Below are positions 43,630 to 55,944 of a stretch of 64,000 nucleotides of DNA, in pieces. The notes below the pieces were generated by a model, which ran no database searches, had not been told where the DNA came from, and saw only the letters and a list, made by a program, of their open reading frames with translations. Each line of letters starts with the position of its first letter. Position 1 is the stretch's first letter. Source of the DNA: Portunus trituberculatus (Eukaryota; Arthropoda; Malacostraca; Decapoda; Portunidae); NCBI RefSeq assembly GCF_017591435.1, contig NC_059301.1, forward strand, positions 4,117,640 to 4,181,639, in the 5' to 3' direction. A program made the position numbers and the translations under genes.

Positions 43630-44030
43630 CATTGTTCTGTTTCTTGCTGTTATCCAATGTACTTTTTTTCATCCTTAAACTCATGAAATTGATTGTTCCG
43701 TATTACATTCTAAGAACGTTGAAAAATTTATTCTTCCATATTTCCCATTCTTATTCCATTTTACTAATAAACTTGAAAAGTCCATGCTGATTTTTTTTTT
43801 TTTTTTTTTATCACTTTCCTATGACTTGAGCTACCTTAACTTTTCTCTCTCCCTGCTCTTTCTTAAGCTTAAGAAATATAAGTAACTCAACAAATGAAAG
43901 TTTACAGTATAATTTCAAAACACACCGCAGATAAAAAGAAAATATGAAATGTAATTGAAACCTTTTCAATTTTAGTTCCGTATGATGACTTTGTTAATCG
44001 AATGAAGTGACAACTGTCAAGCTAGAAGGA
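43630..44030. other. AT-rich stretch
   Basis: No gene recognised; a T run lies at 43792-43809. Confidence 0.45.
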
Positions 44031-44245
44031 TTAACCCCCTTCAGTACTGGGACGCATTTTTACCATGAGTTTTGGGTGTGATTAGACGATCTTATTTACA
44101 TTAGGAATGGTCTATGGAGGTCAGAAGATTAACAGCCAGACTCTTCACTAGTTCAACCTCAACATTAGTTTCTGAAGCTGTATCAAATTACCAAATAGTA
44201 AAAAATAATTGATATGAAAACGTGTCATGGTACTGAAGGGGTTAA
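44031..44245. mobile_element. TTAA-flanked MITE, copy 3 (215 bp, inverted relative to copies 1 and 2)
   Basis: Flanked by TTAA at 44031 and 44242. Termini TTAACCCCCTTCAGTACTGG and CATGGTACTGAAGGGGTTAA are the cleanest inverted pair of the family. The interior is the reverse complement of copies 1 and 2 (GGTCTATGGAGGTCAGAAGA). Confidence 0.88.
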
Positions 44246-44249
44246 GAGG

Positions 44250-44607
44250 CCAGTAACAACACGGCTGGCCAACGCTCCTAGAACTCTTTGTATGGAAACT
44301 TTTAAGAAGCTTCAATAGTGATATTTCTTATGTACTTTTTGTATCTCTCGTATCCAACTTTCGATCACGAGGCTAACTTATTCATCTGCAGCAGTACATC
44401 TCACCTCACCAGATTTATTTCGAAAGCTTCAGTGTTAACAGGAATCAGATCGCCAATATAGTGCACGAGTGAAGAAGTGACTTAGAGTACATAGTGAACG
44501 CATGTGTAGAGGCGTTCCTGGAAGCTATTTTCCTACTTCAGTATTCATGCCAATCGTAAATCGCTTTTTTCTCGAAGGTCACGGAACAATATACACATTT
44601 ACTGAGA

Positions 44608-44610
<3 letters not shown>
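44250..44610. other. Unique stretch
   Basis: No gene or element recognised. Confidence 0.4.

Positions 44611-44611
<1 letters not shown>

Positions 44612-44658
<47 letters not shown>
44612..44658. repeat. (GA)n microsatellite
   Basis: Uninterrupted GA array of 47 bp, followed to about 44990 by degenerate CAGACA/GACAGA words. Confidence 0.97.
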
Positions 44659-44661
<3 letters not shown>

Positions 44662-44699
44662 TGAGGGCAAAAAAAGACAAACACAGATAAGATAGAATT

Positions 44700-44925
44700 A
44701 CTGACAGACAGGCAAGTATAGAAAGTCGATATACTGACAGACAGACAGACAGACAACCAAACAGAAAGGAAGAAAGGTAGACAGATAGACAATCGAAGAA
44801 ACAGGCAGAGAGACAAGCCAAAAGAAACACAAACAGGCAGGCAGAGAGACAGACAAGAAAAAAAAACAGGCAAAGATAGACAAACAGACAAAACAATAGA
44901 CAGATAGACAAGACAAAAGAGCGAG
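44700..44925. repeat. Degenerate CAGA-type tract
   Basis: ACAGACAGACAG, GGCAGAGAGACA and similar words in purine-rich DNA. The long Leu/Ser/Val/Cys minus-strand frames are translations of it. Confidence 0.8.
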
Positions 44926-44994
44926 ACCGAGAAAAAAATATGACAAGCTGAGAAACAGATAACGAAACGAAAGGAACAAAAGGAACATAAACAC

Positions 44995-44997
<3 letters not shown>

Positions 44998-45048
<51 letters not shown>
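44998..45048. repeat. (AC)n microsatellite
   Basis: Uninterrupted AC array of 51 bp. Confidence 0.97.
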
Positions 45049-45051
<3 letters not shown>

Positions 45052-45059
45052 GCAGTAAG

Positions 45060-45290
45060 CAGAACGTACTGGGTCACGGTCAATATGCACGTGAACCAGT
45101 TTATGACCAGCACGGGGAGCGTCCATCAGGCATCGACCAGCCCCGCGTGAGGTGTCCTGAGAGGGGCGCCGCTGGGAGCCCCTCGCACCTCGGGAGGAAA
45201 GAGGCGATGGGAGCAGAGCCTGTGTGCGCGTGGCTATTGTTACTGTCTGTGGGTCATTCATCAGTTGCTTTTCATAATTGGTGAGAGCAT
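45060..45290. other. GC-rich unique intronic segment
   Basis: About 60 percent GC by eye, standing out from its surroundings. A short minus-strand hydrophobic frame near 45055-45115 looks membrane-like but is closed upstream by a stop and lacks a good acceptor, so no exon is called. Confidence 0.4.
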
Positions 45291-45307
45291 ATACTACAAG
45301 GTCCCTC

Positions 45308-45308
<1 letters not shown>

Positions 45309-45350
<42 letters not shown>
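45309..45350. repeat. Compound (GT)n(GA)n microsatellite
   Basis: 12 bp of GT then 30 bp of GA. Confidence 0.95.
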
Positions 45351-45353
<3 letters not shown>

Positions 45354-45354
45354 C

Positions 45355-45995
45355 TATTATTTTTTTTTTTATATCTTCACTATACGAGTATTTGCTTGTT
45401 TTCATTGATCTATGTATTCATTTGTTCGTTTGTGTATTCATTGATTAACTTATTTTTATTTTCTTTTATCCATTTATTCATTATATCTATCGATTCACTT
45501 ATTTACTAAGTTGTCAATTTTTTTCTTTTTTTGTATATTCATTATAAAGCACAGAACAGGCACAGCAAATTCTCACCCATGGAAAGAGAGACCGTATTCA
45601 CTTTCCGAGTATCACCTAAGAAAAACCTCACATGACCCTCGCCAACTCAATAACACTTGAGGACAAAATGAACAAAAACAGCTGTTAATGTTCCTCGACC
45701 ACTGCGATAGCTATGACATTATTCACCTTCTTACAGGGTCTCGAACTGGGTTCACCGAGATCCTCAAATTCAAACGATGACAACTCCACCGTCGTCTAAG
45801 GAGTGAGTCGTGAGTTAGCAGCATAAAAGGGATTACATGGTTACTTGAATCTGGGTATGTGGAATCATTGTATCGCAGCTTATCCGCCAGCAAGCCTGAG
45901 ACTCTTGGCGTGTGTGTGTGTACGTGTTGTAAGGTGCGGAGGTGCTGAGGTGTGTTGTGTGTTCGTGTGTCAAGAGGATTTGTGTTTGTAGGTGG
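45355..45995. other. Unique stretch
   Basis: T/A-rich with TTCATTTA-like words to 45540, then ordinary sequence. No gene recognised. Confidence 0.4.
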
Positions 45996-45997
45996 TG

Positions 45998-46099
<102 letters not shown>

Positions 46100-46343
46100 T
46101 TCTTATCATATTTTTTTTCTCTCCTCGAATTCTTAATATAGCTCCACCATTTTCTACAGAAAAATAATGTCTTGATTCGTGTTGGTTAGTTAATGCGTTT
46201 CTTGCATGAAATGACAGACAGTGTGTGATATATTAACTGTCGTTGTGCGTCAGATTTAAACGAAAATAACGAGGAGTGTAACTGATATCACAGGCTCATT
46301 AAATACAAAAGAAATGACATTGATGCTTATAAGAATGCAAATT

Positions 46344-46345
<2 letters not shown>

Positions 46346-46395
<50 letters not shown>
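46346..46395. repeat. (GT)n microsatellite
   Basis: Uninterrupted GT array of 50 bp. Confidence 0.97.
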
Positions 46396-46396
<1 letters not shown>

Positions 46397-46635
46397 TATT
46401 GTTATACTGAAGTAACTGCAATATGAATAAGATAAAGACAGTGCAAATCTTAAATGACAAGGTTGCTGAAGCGTGTCCACCGCCCGAGGCATCCAGGGTG
46501 TTGACGGAAACCTTTGTAAGCCAGCTGAACTTGTGTTTGTGTTAGTGTGTCCATCAGCAGGTGAGTAGAGTGGCGGTGCCTGATGCTCTACAGTCATGTT
46601 GCAACTATCCTTAGAGCCTCCTCATCCTATTTTGC

Positions 46636-46639
<4 letters not shown>

Positions 46640-46693
<54 letters not shown>
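46640..46693. repeat. (CT)n microsatellite
   Basis: Uninterrupted CT array of 54 bp, followed by TTG units to 46712. Confidence 0.97.
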
Positions 46694-46697
<4 letters not shown>

Positions 46698-46711
46698 TGT
46701 TGTTGTTGTTG

Positions 46712-47021
46712 TTTTTTTACGATAAGGCCTATATCGCCTGTAGGCATACTTGAAGAGTGTATGGGAAGCGCTGTTCAGCTTCCGCCCATTAGTGGCGCAG
46801 GCAATTTTATTTATAGTGGTACCCATATTAGAGCCTATATCACCACCCAACTCATCTTCAGTGTAACCACCTAGAACCTGGGTATCATGGTGACATGTAG
46901 GTAACTTTAAACCACACGACAAATGGCAAAGTGTTTTAAGGCTGTACGTGGTGAGATTCGAACATACCCGTGGACGTCTGCCCGATCCCACGTTCACCAT
47001 CTTATCCACTGCGCCACCGCC
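46712..47021 (-). mobile_element. tRNA-derived SINE, third family, copy 2 (fuller copy)
   Basis: About 310 bp on the minus strand. The head at the right end carries GGCGCAGTGGATAAG (box A) and TGTTCGAATCTC (box B). The body contains GATACCCAGGTTCTAGGTGG and AATATGGGTACCACTATAAA, and a T7 run at 46712 marks the poly-A tail. A GT microsatellite abuts the head end (47023-47045). The parental tRNA species is not clear because the anticodon arm is degenerate. Confidence 0.8.
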
Positions 47022-47079
47022 GTGTGTGTGTGTGTGTATGTGTGTGAACATAACATACGAAATTTAAGTAAGTTGCAAG

Positions 47080-48642
<1,563 letters not shown>

Positions 48643-48736
<94 letters not shown>
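48643..48736. repeat. (TG)n microsatellite with one interruption
   Basis: TG array interrupted once by GA at 48672. Confidence 0.98.
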
Positions 48737-48738
<2 letters not shown>

Positions 48739-48779
48739 TTGTTTGGATGATAAGTTTGTGGTCTTTCCCCTTGCCATAG

Positions 48780-48860
<81 letters not shown>
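48780..48860. repeat. (CT)n microsatellite
   Basis: Uninterrupted CT array of 81 bp. Confidence 0.98.
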
Positions 48861-48863
<3 letters not shown>

Positions 48864-48980
48864 CTTTCACCCCACGTCATTTCCTGCAAGCAGAACAACA
48901 CTTGAGACTTCTCCAACACGCCTCATGGCCACTTCCCAAAATTGTGATATGTAATGTGTATACATGCTCAGAGATAAACA

Positions 48981-48982
<2 letters not shown>

Positions 48983-49064
<82 letters not shown>

Positions 49065-49078
49065 CTCTCTCTCTCTCT
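48983..49078. repeat. Compound (AC)n(CT)n microsatellite
   Basis: 78 bp of AC followed by 18 bp of CT. Confidence 0.97.
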
Positions 49079-49079
49079 A

Positions 49080-49440
49080 AGGATAAACAAATATACACCT
49101 ACTACAAGTGATGGGTAAGCTTACACACACTCCTTGTCGCAACGCGTGTTTCCGGTCCTGCCTCTACCATTACTCGAGCATCACATCATGGAAGCCGTAA
49201 CCACAAAGTCAGTCGATACAGATCACGACCAGTGTGAGCCATGCATCATTTTGAGTCATCTGGTCATGTTTTGGGACTTTATTCTTTGCCGTAAAATGAG
49301 CACAGCGTGTTATCTGACACCACGGGAAGTTATGATTTTTCCCTTTACATTCATCACATAGTGGCTTGAATAGACACACGTACAGAGATCCCTACACTCA
49401 CACGGGTAATTGAAATGCTTCCAACACAAAAAACATACAT
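49080..49440. other. Unique stretch
   Basis: No gene recognised. Confidence 0.4.
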
Positions 49441-49449
49441 ATTAACCTT

Positions 49450-49522
49450 CAGAACACCAGGACTTGAACCCAGAACGTCTCCTTTATCATTTAGAACCTT
49501 TACGATCAGCCACTACGAATGC
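49450..49522 (-). other. tRNA-like fragment, possibly a SINE head
   Basis: On the minus strand GTAGTGGCTGATCG is followed 35 bp later by GGGTTCAAGTCCTGG, a good box B. The anticodon arm does not pair well, so this is a degraded tRNA-derived sequence, not a tRNA gene. Confidence 0.35.
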
Positions 49523-49535
49523 ACTCTCTCTCTCT

Positions 49536-49540
<5 letters not shown>

Positions 49541-49594
<54 letters not shown>
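49541..49594. repeat. (AC)n tract 5' of SINE B copy 2
   Basis: 54 bp of AC after a short CT run, abutting the SINE head. Confidence 0.97.
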
Positions 49595-49595
<1 letters not shown>

Positions 49596-49786
49596 ACGTA
49601 GTGTAGTGGTTAGCACACACGGCTCACAACCGAGGGGGCCCGAGTTCGAGTCCTTGGTGCGTCGAGGCAATTGGGCGAACCTCTTAATGTGTACCCTCTG
49701 TTGTGGTCTCAGTCCTACTCGAAGATCGGTCTATGAACTCTGAGCTCGCTCCGTAATGGGAAAGGCTGGCTGGGGGACCAGCAGGC

Positions 49787-49787
<1 letters not shown>
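49595..49787 (+). mobile_element. tRNA-Val-derived SINE, family B, copy 2 (internally deleted)
   Basis: Head with AGTGTAGTGGTTAGCAC, loop CTCACAA and GAGTTCGAGTCC. About 80 bp of the body (the GTAAATAGGTACGGGAT part) is missing, joining TGTACCCTCTG to TTGTGGTCTCAGTCCTAC. The 3' end has GACCAGCAGGCGAC then AC. Confidence 0.85.

Positions 49788-49846
<59 letters not shown>
49788..49846. repeat. (AC)n tail of SINE B copy 2
   Basis: 59 bp of AC. Confidence 0.97.
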
Positions 49847-49849
<3 letters not shown>

Positions 49850-50520
49850 CCTCGCATCAAACTTCGGGGCTAACGAACAACAAGTAGCCATTTCAGAACA
49901 CTCACTCGCAGCAGAGAAGGAACACACAAAAAAAAAAAATAAAGAAAAACTAAAGAAAAAACATTGTAATCTAGCCCTGGGAAATGGACAGCTTGCTCTG
50001 CCTGGTGGATTTGCGACAGCACCCAGGTAACCCCCGCCCCAGCACTCCTCGTGAAACAAAGGGACAGCGATAGGCGGAGTGATGCGTAACACCTGTGTGG
50101 CTCAGAGAAACGCCGTCATGAAGGTGGATCCGGTGACACAGTTTGCTTTTATTGGTCACTTGCTGCCGGCCACTCACTGTTCTGCCTCCCTTCTTTCAAC
50201 CGCCGTGTATGTGCAAGTAAAAAGGTTGCACGGTAAACAGCTATGTAGATATTTAGATAGAAAGATAGATATGCAGACAGAAAGGACAGCTGGATATATA
50301 TAGAAAAAGCATAGACATACATAAAAAAAAGCCACAAAAGATTGATATATAGGCAAGCAAGTAGATAGACAGGTAGATGAATAGAGGGATTAATTACTCA
50401 ACCAATAGACTGGCAGTTTGATAGATAGATAGGAAACGCATCTCATAAAAAAACGCTACACAACAAACACATGGCACGGAGTTAATTATATTCTGATGTG
50501 CCTGACCTGTGACTGCCCTT
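49850..50520. other. Unique stretch
   Basis: No gene recognised. 50245-50430 has scattered GATA words (TAGATAGATA). Confidence 0.4.
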
Positions 50521-50526
50521 TGTTTG

Positions 50527-50660
50527 TGGGTGGTGGTGGTGGTGGAGCTGGTGGTGATCGTAGACATAATGGTGATGATAGTTTTGGAAATGGTGGTGAT
50601 GGTAGTGATAGCAGGCATGATTGGTGATCATGGTGTACTGGTAGTGGTTGTGATGGCTAT
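50527..50660. repeat. GGT-rich degenerate triplet tract
   Basis: GGTGGTGGT and GTGATGGT words; similar DNA at 51337-51365 and 51495-51552. Confidence 0.75.
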
Positions 50661-50690
50661 AATAAAGGTAAGCATATGGTGTGGTAATAT

Positions 50691-50840
50691 TTTTTTTTTT
50701 TTATTCATGTAAGAAGGGCTCTCGTCTAGGGTAACGAAAAGGAGGACGAAAAGAAAATATAGGCTTAGTTAAGGGCCAGTCCCCGTAGAGAAGTTCCAAA
50801 TGGATTATCCAAAATTGGAGGATAAGTGTTTCGATGGTGT
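50691..50840 (+). repeat. Dispersed T-rich repeat, copy 4
   Basis: T run, then CATGTAAGAAGGGCTCTCG, GGGTAACGAAAAGG, GGGCCAGTCCCCGT and a right part (GGATTATCCAAAATTGGAGGATAAGTGT) that also occurs in the copy at 57845. Confidence 0.7.
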
Positions 50841-50850
50841 TGTGGTGATG

Positions 50851-50880
50851 GTTAGGTTAGGTTAGGTTAGGTTAGGTTAG
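50851..50880. repeat. Interstitial telomere-type repeat (TTAGG)n
   Basis: Six perfect GTTAG units, equal to (TTAGG)n, the arthropod telomere motif. It directly follows dispersed repeat copy 4. Confidence 0.9.
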
Positions 50881-50884
50881 ATGC

Positions 50885-51336
50885 TCAAGGCTGAGATTAG
50901 AGAATTAGACGGATAGTTTGATTAGTTGATATTACCTATACGAAACTAAATGATATCCATGCAAGAATTCACAAAAGTAAAAATTGAGTTCTTGATACAC
51001 ATTCTCTGGTCCTTAATTAAGCAGAAAGATCTTTTTTTTTTTTTACCTCTGCTTCACCATTCTCACCGCATCTGTCCTGAAGAAAGAAAATTAAAAAATC
51101 CATTTCACATTTTCTTTTTTTTCATTTCCCAGGAGTATTGACTGCATGAACGAATCTCTGTGCACTTAATTGTCAAGGGATATTCAGAGTTAGCAGACTG
51201 TCCCCTACTTATAACTCAACTTTCTTTGTCGGACTCAGCGTATCATTCATTGCTTTGTAAAGAACGGGAGGAAAAGTTCTCGGAAGAGGCGCTATTGAGA
51301 AAGTTAACATCTCGTACTGAGAGGGATGACTGTGTG
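50885..51336. other. Unique intronic stretch near exon 1
   Basis: No gene recognised. Confidence 0.4.
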
Positions 51337-51365
51337 GTAGTGGTGGTGGTGGTGGTGGTGGTGAT
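51337..51365. repeat. (GGT)n microsatellite
   Basis: About eight GTG/GGT units in intron 1, 210 bp from the exon 1 donor. Confidence 0.93.
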
Positions 51366-51577
51366 AGCTGTAATAATGGGTCCTGTGGTTTTGTGATGAC
51401 AGCTGGTGGTGACTGGTGATGCATAGTAGCAGTGGTGATAAGAAAGATAAAGTTGTGGCAACGAGTGACAACATGCTGGCAGATGTGATGACCTGGTGGT
51501 GGTGGTGACGATGACGGCGATGATTGGCACTACACATTGTTGGTGGTGGTAGTGAATAGCGAGCGGCAAGGACGTAC

Positions 51578-51897
51578 CGGGCCACTGAAACTATGACCAG
51601 AAGATTTCCGAGTACTGAGACCACGATGACAGCGGCCATGACGAGGCCCTTGAGCACCAACACCAGGATGTCCAGCCACGCCCGCCGCACGCCCACGCCC
51701 ACCACCCACTCCACCTCGGAGTAAGGGTGAGGCACTCCGGAGGGTCCCAGAGTGGAGTGCGGGCCGAGATACAACTCCGAGGGCAGGACGGAAGAGGCTG
51801 CGAGGCTATCCATGTAGTCCAGCGCCTCCCGGTCCATCTCAGCGCCATGGCCTAAAGTCACGTTGGCCGCATGCAGTGTGGGGACAGAGGTCATCAT
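51578..51897 (-). CDS. OctbetaR: Octopamine beta receptor, coding exon 1 (N-terminus and TM1)
   Basis: This 320-nt exon encodes residues 1-106 and two bases of R107. It starts at tandem ATGs at 51897 and 51894; an in-frame TGA lies 36 nt upstream (51934-51936), supporting this start unless an intron falls between. A possible acceptor (CCTTACCCAG) ends at 51902, so the 5' UTR may be split. The extracellular N-terminus of about 75 residues has one glycosylation sequon (N12-V-T) and an acidic stretch. TM1 runs about 77-105 and carries the GN motif with N98 (1.50). The donor GTACGTCC at 51577 fits phase 2 and joins exon 2 as VAR-YHKLRV. GC-rich and CpG-rich, unlike its neighbours. Confidence 0.94.
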
Positions 51898-52480
51898 CTC
51901 ACTGGGTAAGGTTTTGGGTAGGCACCTCCAGCCTCAATCCGACCCTGGGCCGTAGAGCGCCGCCTCAGCCTCTGTGGTCCCTCAGCCCCCTGATCCCCAC
52001 CGCCGAGGAAACCATTGTCGCTTCTTTCAAACTGGCGGCGCGCGAGTCCTCACATTGTTGTACTTTCCAACGCGTGTTTTCGTCGCGGCATATAATCAAG
52101 GGCCATCATTATTATCATCACATCACCACTGCCTTGTTGGTCATGGTGAACATCACTTCCCCGCTCTCCCTCTCCAGCGGGTCACACATACACACGCACT
52201 GCACTCGAGGAACCACCAGCCACACGTCTCCCCTCTCCCACGGCATTCGGGTGACTGAACCGCTCGCGGGATTTGTCCCAAACATTCAACTCCACCGGGG
52301 TGCGTCGTGGACTCGCTCAGAGAAGCTCATCACACATACACACACACACGTACACCCACACACACACACGTCCTCGTTCTTTCTTAACACACACACACAC
52401 ACATACACCTTCTCTCACAGAGCATAAAACAAACAAGTACCTCATTCATGAAATACATCGCACATATGCGCACGCGCACA
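51898..52480 (-). promoter_or_regulatory. Upstream region / possible 5' UTR of the octopamine receptor
   Basis: The roughly 400 bp upstream of the start codon are GC- and CpG-richer than the flanks, as expected near a first exon. I see no TATA box or initiator I would defend, and a non-coding 5' exon further right is possible. Confidence 0.35.
52330..52405. repeat. Short interrupted (AC)n runs
   Basis: Several short AC blocks separated by GT, CC or CCTCGTTC words. Confidence 0.85.
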
Positions 52481-52485
52481 CGCTT

Positions 52486-52523
<38 letters not shown>

Positions 52524-52598
52524 TCTCTCACAGAGCATAAAACAAACAAGTACCTCATTCATGAAATACATCGCACATATGCGCACGCGCGCACGCTT

Positions 52599-52650
<52 letters not shown>
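52408..52650. repeat. 113-bp tandem duplication ending in AC arrays
   Basis: CCTTCTCTCACAGAGCATAA starts at 52408 and again at 52521. The two 113-bp units are nearly identical through a GCGCACGCGC segment and each ends in an AC array (about 52489-52520 and 52601-52650). Confidence 0.93.
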
Positions 52651-52652
<2 letters not shown>

Positions 52653-52720
52653 GTCCTTGACATAGTATTTCTTCTCATTTTTAACCTCTGACTTGTAATC
52701 AATGAAGCATCACACGGAGC

Positions 52721-52745
52721 CTCCTCCTCCTCCTCCTCCTCCTTC
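52721..52745. repeat. Short (CTC)n run
   Basis: About eight CTC units. Confidence 0.9.
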
Positions 52746-52999
52746 TCAAGCATCCCGTGATGGCGTAACTCAAGTGGCGCGTAACGTGAGGTATCATCAT
52801 CCTTCGTGCTGAAACAATTCACTCTCAACTCACCCCACCCCTGTTCCGTCTATCATTGCATCATGTAAGGACAAGCGGTGATGTCAGAATGAGGTGGTGT
52901 CTTAGACGTCTTTGCCCGAGTGGCACTGTGACGGTATTCGTAAACATTACCGTGTCTAGCAACGTTTACACGGCTTTACTGAAACTTAGTCTTTACTAG

Positions 53000-53880
53000 C
53001 GTTTTCATGACTAACGTGATAGTTTAACATGATTTCTGTGTCAACAGTAGACGAAAACAGCTTGAGAACCATGTTTCTTATCTTTCTCACCATGCACCAG
53101 GTAGGGTTGACCCTGTCAGTCATGCTGCCTCGAAAATGCCCTCCGCTCTTCTCTGTCCATATGCAGTTCAGCATCCTCGATGCCCACTGGAGTCCAATTT
53201 TATAGTGTTTCACTGGTGCTCAGTTCTCTTCCATACACAAGACATGTCATGAGAACCTTGTTATGTTCGTAATTTGAAATATATTTTTGTTTCTTCGCTT
53301 TTACATGGCTGTCTAATGGAAGTGTGTCAAGTTTTCAAGTGTGCTTTCTTGACTCTCCTGATGGTTTAACCAGGATTCTATATCATTAGTAGAAGAAAAC
53401 ACGAAAACTTTACTAATCACCTTTGTGTATCCGTATTTTCAGGCATGTCCATGTCTTATCTCGTTTACACAATTCCAGGGACAAATATTTGATGTTCATG
53501 CATGTTTTCATGACTCCAAACGTATTTCAACAAGGATTTTGTACTACTATATCAGTAAAACATGAAAACCTTACTTATCTCCTTTGTATATGTTCGAATT
53601 TTCAAAGCTTTCCATTTTTATCTCGTTTACACAGTTCTAAGAGAAATTGACGTGTGATGAAGGATGTTTTCATGACCAACAGTAATTTAACAAGAATTAT
53701 GTATCAACAGTGACGAAAAAATCGTGGGAACGTTACAAATCATGTAAGTCGTTATTCTCAAATATTTCCTCATTGATAGTGCTCTAGTGGGAGTTATCTG
53801 CATGGATATTCATGCAGGAGTGTTTACATGAGTCTAGTGACGATCTCACAAGGAACATGTATCATCACAAGAAGTCTAAG
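53000..53880. repeat. Minisatellite with a unit of about 161 bp
   Basis: Unit markers (a CATGACT-like word followed by TTTAAC/TTTCAAC and an ACAGTA-GAAAAC segment) lie at 53351, 53512, 53674 and 53830, spaced 161, 162 and 156 bp. An earlier unit at 53009 is two periods away, with about 130 bp of unrelated sequence near 53085-53215. Units are diverged. Confidence 0.82.
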
Positions 53881-53884
53881 GCGT

Positions 53885-55030
53885 TGAAAAATCTCAGCTT
53901 AAGTTTGAGGTGCGCGGCAGGTTACATTACGGACTTGTTTGCATCACCCATGGCATTTTCAGCACAATCACGAATACCATTTTTTTTATCTCTCTTTTTT
54001 TTTTCATTATTCCCGGGAGGTGGTCTTGAATCGTCTCGTTATCAAGATCTCGAGATGTCCCGAAGAGAGTCAGCGGTGAGGGAGGCAACGTACTACCTTC
54101 TGGCCCATTTGTCCGCCTCTATAATGGATCGCCGGGATTGGTTATCGGTAGACATGACCTGGAAAGAAATAGATCTCCTCTGCAGCCTCAAAGGTTTCTC
54201 TCAACTTCTCCTTGTCCTTGATTGAGTTATTGATATGGCGGCGCCTCAGGAACGAGGTCATATGGCGCCACGTTAATGCAGTCTGGATCAGATTACTGGA
54301 GTCAAAAATGTATGGATAAGTAAAATAGAAAAAATAGATTAGAATAGAATAAAATAAACTATATATTTGCACTGACTGGAAAACACAATTCACAAACATA
54401 TGATAAAACGAAATGAAAATACTTTAATGCCGTGTCTGGTTATTTGTAGCTTAACATTTTTTTTTTCTTATTTTACGATGAACTTTGATTTTCTTCATAG
54501 TATTCACTGTATTGATATCGACAAGGAAGACTCGCTGCTCTACATTCCAGACATCACTGAGGCCTGGAGTGTGCAGTCAGCCAGAAGATCAGGAAACACT
54601 TCATCACCCATAGTTTCCCCAATAGTCACAGTCTTTTTATATCACTGAGTGCAGTATTTATGCGATTCATTTATGTATCACTCAAGTCTCCTTGTTTCTA
54701 GTTCCATCACGAATTCTTGAATGAGCCCATTAAATAATGACTGAATGTCTGAAATTTTTTCATAGCTTCAAATATCTTCATGGAAGAAGAGCACAGCAAT
54801 GTGACTTATTAATTATTCATCAACAGTTAAAATTGGAACGCTTAATGACTTCTTAAAAAAAAAAAAAAAAAATGCTTGATAATGGATTGTTTGATTAAAT
54901 GAATGATCGATTATCTAATTGATTCCTTGACTGATTGATGGATTGTTTGGTTGACTGATAGGTTCACTGACTGACTGAAAGAATCAATGAATACCGAAAA
55001 GTTTATAATTGAATATAGACTATCATTCGC
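53885..55030. other. Unique stretch with degenerate repeats
   Basis: No supported gene. A run of 18 A lies at 54855-54872 and degenerate GATT/GACT words at 54890-54980. The 137-codon frame at 53812-54225 (plus) shows no domain I recognise. Confidence 0.4.
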
Positions 55031-55053
55031 TCTTTTAGGTCTTATACTCGTAC

Positions 55054-55190
55054 GTGACAGTGATAGCGACAGACAGTGACTTTCAAACACGAAAATGAGC
55101 ACAGGATAATGAAAGGCATGACAACGGCCAGCATTACCGGCAGAGGGAAGGCGGACACTTTCCATAACGCAGATTTTGATTCATACCTCA
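55054..55190 (-). CDS. Candidate exon encoding a membrane segment (unassigned)
   Basis: On the minus strand a good acceptor (pyrimidine-rich CTTTCCCGCTCCTGACAG ending at 55191) precedes an open frame, first full codon AGG at 55188, that runs to a TAA at 55042. It reads LWKVSAFPLPVMLAVVMPF and continues with a hydrophobic IILCSFSC stretch, like one transmembrane helix with a central proline. A possible donor is GTACGAG at 55053. It is GC-richer than its flanks. I cannot assign a family, it is 5' of the receptor start, and its partner exons are not seen. It may be coincidence. Confidence 0.25.
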
Positions 55191-55420
55191 CTGTCAGGAG
55201 CGGGAAAGCCAACGCTCCTCGGTCCGGCGGCGCGGCATGGTGTGGCGGAGTGATGAGGCGTGAGGGGCGAGGCGCGGGACTGTGAGATGTGAGGCTTTAG
55301 GCGCGAGCGTGAGGCGTGCAGCTCCTGATTTCCTGCCTATATAGATACAAAGGGGCTGAAAATGTGAGAAAAAAGGTTACCAAAGTCATCAAATACCTGG
55401 AACATTCTGATTATTATTGA

Positions 55421-55422
<2 letters not shown>

Positions 55423-55508
<86 letters not shown>
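55423..55508. repeat. (CT)n microsatellite
   Basis: Uninterrupted CT array of 86 bp. Confidence 0.98.
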
Positions 55509-55509
<1 letters not shown>

Positions 55510-55944
55510 AGTACAATTCCGAATTGCGCGTAAAAACAAATGGCACGTCACAGGCAGGTTTGTCATCTACAGTAGAATTCAGTTTTACATGACAGGGTTA
55601 CGAGGCAGCAAAGAGGGTGGGAGGGCCGGGGATTGGGTTACAGTAGGGGAGGTGCAGAGACATGAACTTTGGCTGCCGCTTCCAGACTGGTGAGATTTAA
55701 TTTAACACCTGATTTTACTTACCTTCGCCTACGTAATATATGTGGTGGTCGCATGACGGGTACTGGCAGCTGTCTTGATGTTGCCACTGTAAGAACGTAA
55801 GAATGTAGGAAAATAAGGGAAGTTGCATCAGTCCTTGAGCAGAATATCATCGTGTTCTGTCCGCTATACAATAAGTAACTGAGGATGTGGATGTTTGGCG
55901 TTGTACTGGATGTAGTGACAGAAATAAAAACTCGACATATCTTT

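Noticed and set aside
45055..45115. Short hydrophobic minus-strand peptide (LPVLVINWFTCILTV) that looks like a GPCR helix between receptor exons 1 and 2
   Set aside because: A stop lies just upstream in frame and no convincing acceptor precedes it. It lacks the conserved residues of any receptor helix, and exons 1 and 2 already join in phase.
53085..53215. Non-repeat segment within the 161-bp minisatellite, part of a 75-codon minus frame
   Set aside because: No family match that I can support; left as an unexplained insertion.
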